In this document: in pieces, positions 34,849 to 42,360 of the stretch | How positions within the stretch are numbered: the stretch's first letter is position 1 | Layout of the letters: each line of letters opens with the position of its first letter | DNA from: Aquabacter spiritensis | GTDB lineage: Bacteria > Pseudomonadota > Alphaproteobacteria > Rhizobiales > Xanthobacteraceae | Direction of reading: 5' to 3' | Assembly: GCF_004346185.1 (NCBI RefSeq) | Contig: NZ_SMAI01000004.1 | Location: 248,001-312,000, forward strand | DNA: 64,000 bases | The notes under the pieces: model-generated | Seen by the model: the letters and a program-made list of their open reading frames with translations, nothing else | The model's database searches: none | What the model was told of the DNA's origin: nothing | Position numbers and translations under genes: made by a program

Positions 34849-36012
34849 TCAGGCGCCGTTCAGCGAGACCCCAAGCGTGACCGGGGTCTCGGTCTCCATC
34901 GATCGATGCAGGTAGCAGGTGGCCGCCGCGATCCGCTGCAGCGTCTCGAAGGTCTCGTCGTCCGCTTCGCCTTGCATGAACAGGTGGGTGTCGTAGGCGA
35001 AGGCTTCGCCGGTGCCGTCCCGCACCCCCCAAGGCGACATCTGCACGAGGCGCACGCCCCGGATCGGCAGCTTCATTCCGTCGATATAGCGGCTCAATTG
35101 GGTCATGTAGCAGAAGGCCACGGCCGCGGAGATGTGGGTGAGGCCGGTCGGTGCCCGCCCGCTCGCGGTCTCGTCCGTGGTGAACGCGAACACCGTGGCC
35201 CCCGCCCGGTTGAGGGCGACCCGGCTGTGATAGAGCCCGGTGGCGAAATCGCGGCTGCCTTCCCCGTTGACCTTCCAGGTCACGCGCCCGGCGGCGTTCT
35301 TGGCGCTGCCCGCGACCGAGGCGGTGTCCGGCGTCTTGTCCGCTGTGCGCACGATCGGATCGCCGACGATGCCGGGCTCGTCCGACCGCGCCGGCGGCTT
35401 GGAATATTTCAGGAACGGATCGGCTGGTGTCGGTGCTGTGGACGCCGCGAGGGTCGAGGGATCGCGGCGGCGCCCATTGCACACAAGCGAAAATGTGTTC
35501 TGGACCGGAACGCGGAGAAGCGCGAAGGCGGGCGAAGCGGCCATGGCTTCGCGGACCAGCGCTTCGATTTCCGAGCGCGGGGCGGTCGAGGCGGCGTCGA
35601 CCCCGACTTCGACCCCCTCCGCATAGCCCCGCCCCGTCCCCGCGATGAAGGAGCCGCTCAAAGAATATTCCGTCGCCAGCGTGAGGGCGAGTGAGGACAG
35701 CGGCACGCCGTGCTTCAGCGCCGCGGAAACGATCCGCTGCTGCAGGTCTGACTGGAGACCGGCATTGAAGAAGCCGAGCGGAAACGGAGCCAGATCGGTG
35801 CCGTTGAGGTGCAGCCCCTCGTCGCTCGCCAAGCGCCAGATGGCGCCGTCGGCGCCTTCCCCGACCACCGCTTCCTTCAGATGCGGTCCCACTTGGCGGG
35901 CCTCGACGAGAAAGAGGTCCTGCCCCTCGGCCGCGATGCAGCCGGGGGCGGTCCGTCCCGCGGCCACCTTGAAGGCAGGATCGAAGTCGGCGGGGGCGTG
36001 GTGTTCGCTCAT
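34849..36012 (-). CDS. Double-domain OsmC-family protein
   Basis: Cytosolic protein of 387 residues, more than twice a standard OsmC/Ohr (about 140). The C-terminal half keeps the OsmC core: LTHISAAVAFCYMTQLSRYI with C301 on the central helix, and C366 in ATCYLHRSM, the two cysteines used for hydroperoxide reduction in the family. The N-terminal half has a matching helix (PFPLGFFNAGLQSDLQQRI) without a cysteine and looks like a degenerate second OsmC copy. The start at 36012 (MSEHHAPADFDPAFKVA) is chosen where family similarity begins; the frame is open far upstream. It is first in the osmC-dctP-prx set and divergent from the AraC gene, and probably acts in organic peroxide or thiol metabolism. 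Confidence 0.8.
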   Translation of the reverse strand: MSEHHAPADFDPAFKVAAGRTAPGCIAAEGQDLFLVEARQVGPHLKEAVVGEGADGAIWRLASDEGLHLNGTDLAPFPLGFFNAGLQSDLQQRIVSAALKHGVPLSSLALTLATEYSLSGSFIAGTGRGYAEGVEVGVDAASTAPRSEIEALVREAMAASPAFALLRVPVQNTFSLVCNGRRRDPSTLAASTAPTPADPFLKYSKPPARSDEPGIVGDPIVRTADKTPDTASVAGSAKNAAGRVTWKVNGEGSRDFATGLYHSRVALNRAGATVFAFTTDETASGRAPTGLTHISAAVAFCYMTQLSRYIDGMKLPIRGVRLVQMSPWGVRDGTGEAFAYDTHLFMQGEADDETFETLQRIAAATCYLHRSMETETPVTLGVSLNGA

Positions 36013-36113
36013 GAAAAGGGGCTCCTGGGGGATGACCTGCACGCCGTGGGGCGCAAAGCCGGAATGTGGTGCCAAATTAGGGGCATGGCGGAGGCAGAAG
36101 GGATCAATTAGGC

Positions 36114-36136
36114 TGCAGATCGTCTCGCCGGCGGCG
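36114..36136 (+). promoter_or_regulatory. Putative AraC-regulator site A (osmC/araC intergenic)
   Basis: TGCAGATCGTCTCGC followed by two variable bases and GCGGCG. The same 23-bp pattern recurs at 39022-39044 before dctQ. Site A lies 102 bp upstream of the osmC-family start and 32 bp upstream of the AraC-family start, in the same orientation relative to osmC as site B is to dctQ. Confidence 0.55.
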
Positions 36137-36168
36137 ACAGAGACCGCATCCACAGCAAAGGCGCGATC

Positions 36169-36999
36169 ATGGCCGCAACTGACAGCCTCTCCGTCCTCTT
36201 CACCCGGTTCACGCCGGCCGCTCGCGTCTTCTATGCGGGTGAACTCTGCCGGACGTCGTCCTTCGAGGGCGGCGGCCCTTTGGGCCATCTGCACGTCGTG
36301 CGCGGGGGAGGCTTGAGTTTGGCGGAGCGTGGACGCGATGCGACGCGCGTGGAGGGCCCGGGCCTGGTCTTCTATCCCAGGGGTGTCGAGCATGTCGTGG
36401 CCCCGCTCGGGTCCGCGACGGACGTCCTCTGTGCGACTGTCGATCTGGGCGGCGGCGGAGAGGGGCCCTTGTCCAGGACGTTCCCGGACCGCCTCGTGAT
36501 GGTCGGCGCCGAAATGGTTCCCCTGGCGCCGGTCTTCGACCTGCTGTTCGCGGAGGCCGCCGGCAGACGCTCCGGCCGGCAGGCGGCGCTCGACGCGCTC
36601 GTTCTGTTCTTCATGGTGCGACTGCTCCGCCACCTGATCGAGACCGCTCAGGTCCGAACGGGGCTTCTTGCCGCTTTGTCCGACGCGCGGCTCGCGCGGG
36701 TGGTCGAGGCGCTGCACGAACGGCCCGACAAACCCTGGACGCTGGAGGCGATGGCCGATCTCGCGGGAATGTCGCGCGCCCGCTTCTCCGAGCGCTTTAA
36801 GCGGAGCGTCGGCAGCACCTCCGGGGATTATCTGACGGATCTGCGGCTCGGTCTCGCGCGGCTGCTTCTGGCGAAGGGGCATCCCGTAAAGTCCGTGGCG
36901 AAGGCGGCGGGATATGCCGACAGCGCCGCCTTCGCGCGCGTCTTCCGCAAACGGACGGGATGCAGTCCGCGCGACTGGGCGAACGGTGCCTCGGGGTGA
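36169..36999 (+). CDS. AraC-family transcriptional regulator (cupin_6 N-domain)
   Basis: DNA-binding regulator of 276 residues. The N-terminal half is a cupin-type sensor (GHLHVVRGGGLSLAE, GLVFYPRGVEHVVAPLG), and the C-terminal HTH_18 domain spans about residues 172-272 (WTLEAMADLAGMSRARFSER, SVAKAAGYADSAAFARVFRK, TGCSPRDW). It is divergent from osmC-dctP-prx and convergent with dctM, and so sits in the middle of the TRAP cluster. A 23-bp sequence shared between its own promoter region and the dctQ upstream region is a good candidate for its operator. It probably switches on the TRAP/thiol genes in response to a small ligand; the ligand is unknown. Confidence 0.9.
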   Translation: MAATDSLSVLFTRFTPAARVFYAGELCRTSSFEGGGPLGHLHVVRGGGLSLAERGRDATRVEGPGLVFYPRGVEHVVAPLGSATDVLCATVDLGGGGEGPLSRTFPDRLVMVGAEMVPLAPVFDLLFAEAAGRRSGRQAALDALVLFFMVRLLRHLIETAQVRTGLLAALSDARLARVVEALHERPDKPWTLEAMADLAGMSRARFSERFKRSVGSTSGDYLTDLRLGLARLLLAKGHPVKSVAKAAGYADSAAFARVFRKRTGCSPRDWANGASG

Positions 37000-37013
37000 G
37001 CCGCCGCGCCGCC

Positions 37014-38336
37014 TCACCCGAACATCGCCTTCGGCAGCCATGACGCCAAGGCCGGGACCAGGAGAACGAGAATGCCGACGAAGCAGATGGCGAGCGTATA
37101 GGGAATGGCGCCTGCGAAGATCTGCCGAAGCGTGACGCTCGGGTCAGCCACGCAGCCTTTGACGGTGAAGACGAGCAGGCCGAAGGGCGGCGTCAGAAGT
37201 CCGGCCTCGATGATCAGGATCCCGAATATCGCGAAGGCGAGCGGATCGAAGCCGAGGGCCACGGCGATGGGGGCGAAGATCGGAACCGTCAGGAGGATGA
37301 TCGAGACCGAATCGATCAGCGCGCCGAGGATCAGCCAGATGATCGTCATGAGCGCCAGGATTCCGACGACGCCGAGCCCGGACTCCAGCACGGTGCCCTG
37401 GACGGCGTTCACCACCCCGCCGAAGGCCAGAAGGCGGGAATACATCTGAGCCGAAATCAAGAGCACCATGATCGGCGCCGTCGTCCGGCCCGACTGGATG
37501 ATCGCTTCCAGGATCTGCTTGCCGCGCAATCCCTTCAGCAAAGCGAGCGCGAGTGCGAACAGCGTCCCGAAGCCGGCGGCTTCCGTCGGCGTGAAGAAGC
37601 CGAACCACATGCCGCCGATGACCAGAACGACGATGCCGAGCACCCCCAACACGCCGATCCGTTCGCTGGTCGTCGGGGGCGGAAGGTCTCCGAGCGTGCC
37701 CCTGTCCCTGCCCGCCGGGGCGATCTCCGGACGCCGCAGCGCGGCGACGACGACATAAAGACCGAATGTCCCGGCCAGGATCAGGCCGGGGACGAGACCG
37801 GCCATGAACAGCGCGCCGACGCTCATTTCCGTCAGGATCGACCACACGATCATGAGCACGCTCGGAGGGATCAGCATGCCGAGGCTGGCCGACCCTGCAA
37901 TCGCCCCCAGGGAAAAGCTCTGGCGGTAGCCGAGCTTCTTCATCTCGGGATAGGCGATGCGCGAGAAGGTGGCGGCCGCGGCGATCGACACCCCGGTCAC
38001 CGCGCCGAACACGACGTTTCCGGCGATGGTCGCGATCGCGAGCCGCCCCGGCAGAAAATGCAGGACGCGGTTGCAGGCGCGATAGAGATCCCCCGCCGCG
38101 CCGGACCGCGAGACGAAATCCCCCATCAAGACGAAGAGGGGAATGACGGCGAACACCTCCTTGCGGATCGCCTCGTAGGCCGTGCTCTCCAGGATTGCGA
38201 GCGCCGCATCCCAGCTTCCGACCATCAGATAAATCCCCAGAACGCTGCAGGCGGCGAGTGCGATGGCGATGTGGAAGCCGAAAACGATGAGGAGGACGAG
38301 AAGGCCCACCGTCATCAGTGCGATGTCGCTGCCCAT
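37014..38336 (-). CDS. TRAP transporter large permease (DctM-like)
   Basis: Large membrane subunit of 440 residues with about 12 hydrophobic segments, the standard DctM length. Family features include VFAVIPLFVLMGDFVSRSG, GAVTGVSIAAAATFSRIAYP, SLGMLIPPSVLMIVWSILTE, FFTPTEAAGFGTLFAL and the C-terminal GLLTPPFGLLVFTVKG. It drives sodium- or proton-coupled import of the ligand held by the DctP-like protein. It follows dctQ by 31 bp on the same strand and is convergent with the AraC gene. The binding-protein gene is not in the same transcript, because the AraC gene intervenes on the opposite strand. Confidence 0.93.
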   Translation of the reverse strand: MGSDIALMTVGLLVLLIVFGFHIAIALAACSVLGIYLMVGSWDAALAILESTAYEAIRKEVFAVIPLFVLMGDFVSRSGAAGDLYRACNRVLHFLPGRLAIATIAGNVVFGAVTGVSIAAAATFSRIAYPEMKKLGYRQSFSLGAIAGSASLGMLIPPSVLMIVWSILTEMSVGALFMAGLVPGLILAGTFGLYVVVAALRRPEIAPAGRDRGTLGDLPPPTTSERIGVLGVLGIVVLVIGGMWFGFFTPTEAAGFGTLFALALALLKGLRGKQILEAIIQSGRTTAPIMVLLISAQMYSRLLAFGGVVNAVQGTVLESGLGVVGILALMTIIWLILGALIDSVSIILLTVPIFAPIAVALGFDPLAFAIFGILIIEAGLLTPPFGLLVFTVKGCVADPSVTLRQIFAGAIPYTLAICFVGILVLLVPALASWLPKAMFG

Positions 38337-38367
38337 CGGTCGTCCTCCGGGTTCGTATGAGGCGGGA

Positions 38368-38940
38368 TCAAAGGGCGGGGCTGCCGTCGGTCGCGGCAGG
38401 CGGGGCGGTCGTGTCGTCCACGAGCTGGCCGCGCAGATCCCACACGAACATCATCGCGTAGGCGATCGCGGAGAACGCCCCCATGACGACCAGTATGCCG
38501 CGGACCGGCCAGGTCGGCACCCGCAAGGCCCCCTCGCCCTCATACTCGCCGATGCGCAGCGCCGTCAGAAACGGCTCCCAGCTGGCGGAAGCCAGCGCGG
38601 CAAAGACGGCGGCGCCCATGAGCCAGCAGCACAGACGCAGGATCTTCCGTCCCGCCGGCCCCATCATGCCGTCGAGCGCCGACGTGCGAAGCATCGCGCC
38701 GCTGTAGATCGCCAGCGGGATCTGCAGGAAGGTGATGGCGACGACGGAATTCTGGATGATTTCCTTGGTGCCGGGGAGCGGGCTCGAAAACACCGAGCGC
38801 AGCGAGACATCGGCGAAGATGAGAAAGGCGAGGCTCATCGCCCACAGGGCGGAAATGATGTGCAGGACCTTCGCAAGCCGGACGCTTCCGCTCAAGGCCG
38901 TTCCCTCCCAGCTTCGGCCCGTCTCTTCTCGACCATCCAA
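38368..38940 (-). CDS. TRAP transporter small permease (DctQ-like)
   Basis: Small membrane subunit of 190 residues with four hydrophobic segments, as expected for DctQ. The core motif region reads FADVSLRSVFSSPLPGTKEI then IQNSVVAITFLQIPLAI, close to the family pattern R..F..P..G..E. The first 15 or so residues are polar, and an internal start is possible. It is the first gene of the dctQM pair. The upstream 220 bp hold the 23-bp sequence shared with the osmC/araC promoter region, 82 bp from this start. Confidence 0.88.
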   Translation of the reverse strand: MDGREETGRSWEGTALSGSVRLAKVLHIISALWAMSLAFLIFADVSLRSVFSSPLPGTKEIIQNSVVAITFLQIPLAIYSGAMLRTSALDGMMGPAGRKILRLCCWLMGAAVFAALASASWEPFLTALRIGEYEGEGALRVPTWPVRGILVVMGAFSAIAYAMMFVWDLRGQLVDDTTAPPAATDGSPAL

Positions 38941-39021
38941 GCCGAACGGCCTGGCGGCGGGAGACGTCGCCTTTGACCGGAAGCCTATGTCTGCTGGCGC
39001 GTGCGATCCGCTCGATGATCA

Positions 39022-39044
39022 TGCAGATCGTCTCGCAAGCGGCG
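39022..39044 (+). promoter_or_regulatory. Putative AraC-regulator site B (upstream of dctQ)
   Basis: TGCAGATCGTCTCGC, two variable bases, GCGGCG: the same as site A at 36114-36136 except for the two spacer bases. It ends up 82 bp before the dctQ start codon, a normal position for an AraC-type activator site. Confidence 0.55.
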
Positions 39045-39135
39045 GCCGGAATGATGGATGGCGCGGTCGGGGGCAATGGGGCCAGGTCACGAGCCCGGAA
39101 GGTCCGGACTGGGTTTGGGCCGGCTTGCCGACGGA

Positions 39136-39151
39136 TCCGGCCTGGGCCGGA
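39136..39151. terminator. Hairpin after the TPP-enzyme gene
   Basis: TCCGGC (39136-39141), loop CTGG, GCCGGA (39146-39151), 9 bp beyond the stop codon of the TPP-dependent enzyme on the minus strand. There is no T-run. It may end the tctCBA-ALDH-TPP transcript. Confidence 0.4.
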
Positions 39152-39160
39152 ATCCTGGTG

Positions 39161-40831
39161 TCAGAGGACGAAATCGGGCGTGAGCTGGGCCGGCGGGAGC
39201 GCGATCTCGATGATCGCCGGCATGCCCGCCGCCAGAGCGCGCGCCAGCGCGGCCGGGAAATCCGCGTCCGCGTGCACCGTCTCGCCGTGGACGCCATAGG
39301 CGCGGGCGAGGTCGGCGAAGCTCGGATTCGTCAGGCGCGTCCCGCTCTCGCGGCCCGGAAAGTGGCGCTCCTGATGGGCGCGGATCGAGCCATAGGCGCC
39401 GTTGTTCACCACGATCACCACGACGGGCAGATTGTGATGGACGGCCGTGGCGAAGTCCGGTGAGGCCATCTGGAAGCAGCCGTCGCCCGCGAGCGCCACC
39501 ACCGTCCGCGCAGGATGGCGCAGCTTCGCCGCGATCGCCGCGGGCAGTCCATAGCCCATGCAGCCGGATTTCGGCGCCAGCTGGGTTCCGAACCGGCGGT
39601 AGCGATAAAAACGGTGCAGCCAGATGGTGTAATTGCCGGCGCCATTGGTGACGATGGCGTCGTGCGGCAGCGTCTCCGCCAGATGCAGGATCACCTTGGC
39701 ATAATCGAACCCGGCATGGGCCGCCGGCGGGGTCTGATAGGCCTCGTAGACCGCCCGGCCCGCACGACGCCACTCCGACCAGCCCGTGCCGTCGAGCGGC
39801 GCCAGGGTGCGCAGGGCGGCGGCGAATTCCGGCGGCGCGGCGAGGATGGGCAGATCCGCATTGTAGACCCGGCCCAGTTCCTCGGCGCCGGGAAAGACAT
39901 GGATCAGGCCCTGGTCCGGATCCGGCACTTTCAGCGCGTCATAGGCCTTGCTCGTCACCTCGCCGAGCCTGTCCCCGACCACCAGAAGGAGGTCGGCCGC
40001 CTTCACGCGCTGCGTCAGCGCGCGGTTCGAGCCGAGCGAGAGATCGCCGATATAGACCGGCGAGTCATTGTCGACAATGTCCTGGGCGCGGAAGCCGGCC
40101 ACCACGGGCAGACCGTTCGTCGCGCAGAAGGCCGTGATATCGGCCGACGCCTGCGCGGTCCAGCCGCTGCCGCCGACGATGACGAGCGGCCGCTCGGCCG
40201 CCTGGAGCATGTCGTGGACGCGCTGCATCGAAGCGGGCGCCGGAACCGCCGCGACCGGCTTGAAGGCGGGGGCGTCGAGGACGGCGCTCATCTCGCCGAG
40301 CACGTCCTCGCCCACCGAAAGCACGACCGGCCCGGGCCGCCCATGGGTCGCGATATGGAAGGCGCGGCTGAGATATTCCGGGATGGCGTCGGCGCTCGGA
40401 ATGTCGGCCGCCCATTTCGCCATGTCCGCGAAGGCGCGGCTGTAATCCATCTCCTGGAACGCCTCGCGGCCGCGATGGGCACGCGGCACCTGGCCGATGA
40501 TGAGAAGGAAGGGCGTGGAATCCTGGAACGCGGTGTGCACGCCCACGGCGGCATGCATCGCACCGGGGCCGCGGCTGACGATGCACACCCCGGGTCGGCC
40601 GGTGAGCTTGCCGTCCGCCTCCGCCATATGGGCGGCGTTCGCCTCGTGGCGGCAGACGATGAAGCGCACGCCGCGCGCCGCGTCGCGCAGGGCGTCGAAG
40701 ACGGGCAGGGCGCTCTCGCCCGGGACTCCGAACAGGGTATCCACCCCGTGGATGCGCAGCGCGTCCACCAGGAGGGTGCCGCCGGAGCGCAGGCGGGCGG
40801 GAGTTTCCGCATCAGGGGAAGCGGAGCTCAT
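39161..40831 (-). CDS. Thiamine-pyrophosphate-dependent enzyme, acetolactate-synthase-like
   Basis: Cytosolic TPP enzyme of 556 residues with the three domains of the ALS/benzoylformate-decarboxylase superfamily. The catalytic glutamate is E39 in LFGVPGESALPVFD; the middle domain is cofactor-free or nucleotide-binding; the C-terminal domain has the TPP/Mg motif GDGCFQMASPDF running to the NN of VIVVNN. QEMDYSRAFADMAKWA resembles acetolactate synthase. No ilvN small subunit is nearby. In an operon with an aldehyde dehydrogenase and a carboxylate transporter, a catabolic 2-oxo-acid decarboxylase is equally likely, feeding an aldehyde to the next enzyme. The start at 40831 is chosen at MSSASPDAETP; MERRLM at 40846 is possible. 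Confidence 0.85.
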   Translation of the reverse strand: MSSASPDAETPARLRSGGTLLVDALRIHGVDTLFGVPGESALPVFDALRDAARGVRFIVCRHEANAAHMAEADGKLTGRPGVCIVSRGPGAMHAAVGVHTAFQDSTPFLLIIGQVPRAHRGREAFQEMDYSRAFADMAKWAADIPSADAIPEYLSRAFHIATHGRPGPVVLSVGEDVLGEMSAVLDAPAFKPVAAVPAPASMQRVHDMLQAAERPLVIVGGSGWTAQASADITAFCATNGLPVVAGFRAQDIVDNDSPVYIGDLSLGSNRALTQRVKAADLLLVVGDRLGEVTSKAYDALKVPDPDQGLIHVFPGAEELGRVYNADLPILAAPPEFAAALRTLAPLDGTGWSEWRRAGRAVYEAYQTPPAAHAGFDYAKVILHLAETLPHDAIVTNGAGNYTIWLHRFYRYRRFGTQLAPKSGCMGYGLPAAIAAKLRHPARTVVALAGDGCFQMASPDFATAVHHNLPVVVIVVNNGAYGSIRAHQERHFPGRESGTRLTNPSFADLARAYGVHGETVHADADFPAALARALAAGMPAIIEIALPPAQLTPDFVL

Positions 40832-40845
40832 GAGACGTCTCTCCA

Positions 40846-42333
40846 TCAGGCGGCCGGCTCGAAGACGCACAGCGTCTTCAGCTCGGAATAGAAATCGAGC
40901 GAGCGCACGCCGCCCTCGCGGCCGACGCCCGACCGCTTGAAGCCGCCGAACGGCGCCCGTTCGTCCCGCACGCGCCAGCAATTCGCCCAGACCGTGCCGC
41001 TCTGAAGACCGGCCGCGACCCGCTGGACCCGAGCGGAATCCGTGCTCCACACGGTCGCAGCGAGGCCGAATTCGGAGGCGTTGGCGCGGGCGAGCACCTC
41101 GTCCTCCGTGTCGAAGACCGAGAGGTGCGCGCACGGACCGAAGACCTCGCGGCGGCAGATCTCCGCATCGTCGGGCAGGCCCGCCCACAGGGTCGGCGCG
41201 ACCCAATAGCCCTCCGCGAAGGGTTCGGACATTTCAAGGGCACCGCCGCCGGCGAGCACCTCAGCGCCATCGGCCTTGGCTTGCGCATAGAGGCCGAGCA
41301 CCTTGTCGCGCTGGAGGGCGCTGATCGCCGGCCCGAGGGTCGTCTCGGGCGCGTGCGGATCGCCTGGCTTCAGCGCCAGCGCCGCGGCTGCCAGCCCTGC
41401 GGCGACCTGCGCGAAGACCGGGCGCGCGACGAACACCCGCTCCGTGGTCAGGCAGACCTGTCCGCAATTGTCGAAGAGGGAGCGCGCGGTGCCGGCAATG
41501 GCGGCCTTGAGATCGCAATCGGCGAAAATCAGCGCCGGATTCTTGCCGCCCAGTTCGAGCGACACGGGCCGCGGCCCGGCGGCGGCGGCGCGCATGATCG
41601 CCTCGCCGGTGCGCGTCTCGCCGGTGAAGGTGATGGCGTCGACGCCGGGATGGGCGACGAGGAAACCGCCCGCAGCGCCGGCGCCGTGGCCGTGCACGAC
41701 GTTCAGCACCCCGTCCGGCAGGCCGCACGCGTGCGCCATGCGGGCCAGAAGTAGCGCAGTGCGTGGCGAATGCTCCGAGGGCTTCACCACCACCGCATTG
41801 CCGCATACCAGCGCCGGGGCCACCTTCCAGGTGAGCAGAAGCAAGGGGAGGTTCCACGGCGCGACGATGCCGACCACCCCGACCGGATGCCGCAGGACCG
41901 TGTTGCGGGCGCGGGCCCCGCCGGGCAAGGCAGTCTCGAACGTTTCCGCCGGCGCGTCCCGGGCAATCTGCGCAAAGGCGCGGAAATTGGCGATCGCGCG
42001 CGGGATCTCCACCTTTGTCGTGGGCGTGATCGGCTTGCCGGTGTCGGCGATCTCGGCCGCAACGAGCGCTGCGAGATTCGCCTCCATATGGGCGGCGAGC
42101 CGTTCCAGGAAGGCGATGCGGGCGTCGAGCGTGGTCTTCCCCCAGGGACCGCGCAGCGCGCGACGGGCGGTCTCGACCGCCGCGTCCACGAGCGCCGCGT
42201 CCGCCTCCGCGACGCGGGCATTCGGGCGGCCAGTGGCCGGGTCGTGCTTGTCGAAGGCGGCGGCGATCGGCACGTCGCGTCCGTCGATGAAGCAGGGCAC
42301 GGCATCGCGCGTGCCCGAGACGGACGGGCTCAT
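40846..42333 (-). CDS. Aldehyde dehydrogenase, 2-hydroxymuconic-semialdehyde dehydrogenase type
   Basis: NAD(P)-dependent dehydrogenase of 495 residues. Catalytic residues are N161 (APWNLPLLLLTWKVAPAL), E260 (SLELGGKNP) and C294 (NCGQVCLTTERV). Overall similarity is to the DmpC/XylG/AmnC group that oxidises 2-hydroxymuconic or 2-aminomuconic semialdehyde: compare ADTGKPITPTT, DIPR-like EIPRAIANFRAFAQ, VNVVHGHG-like LNVVHGHGAGAAGG, ANCWRVRDERAPFGGFKRSG and the LDFYSELKTLCV tail. It follows tctA by 27 bp and precedes the TPP enzyme by 14 bp, so it belongs to the tct operon. This suggests a ring-cleavage or aromatic side-chain pathway, but no ring-cleavage dioxygenase is in the window. Confidence 0.85.
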   Translation of the reverse strand: MSPSVSGTRDAVPCFIDGRDVPIAAAFDKHDPATGRPNARVAEADAALVDAAVETARRALRGPWGKTTLDARIAFLERLAAHMEANLAALVAAEIADTGKPITPTTKVEIPRAIANFRAFAQIARDAPAETFETALPGGARARNTVLRHPVGVVGIVAPWNLPLLLLTWKVAPALVCGNAVVVKPSEHSPRTALLLARMAHACGLPDGVLNVVHGHGAGAAGGFLVAHPGVDAITFTGETRTGEAIMRAAAAGPRPVSLELGGKNPALIFADCDLKAAIAGTARSLFDNCGQVCLTTERVFVARPVFAQVAAGLAAAALALKPGDPHAPETTLGPAISALQRDKVLGLYAQAKADGAEVLAGGGALEMSEPFAEGYWVAPTLWAGLPDDAEICRREVFGPCAHLSVFDTEDEVLARANASEFGLAATVWSTDSARVQRVAAGLQSGTVWANCWRVRDERAPFGGFKRSGVGREGGVRSLDFYSELKTLCVFEPAA

Positions 42334-42360
42334 GGGCGTCTCCTCGGGGTTCTTGTGGCC

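Noticed and set aside
39161-40831. Housekeeping acetolactate synthase ilvB
   Set aside because: No regulatory subunit ilvN or other branched-chain biosynthesis gene is adjacent, and the gene sits in an operon with a Tct importer and an aldehyde dehydrogenase. I kept the neutral call.
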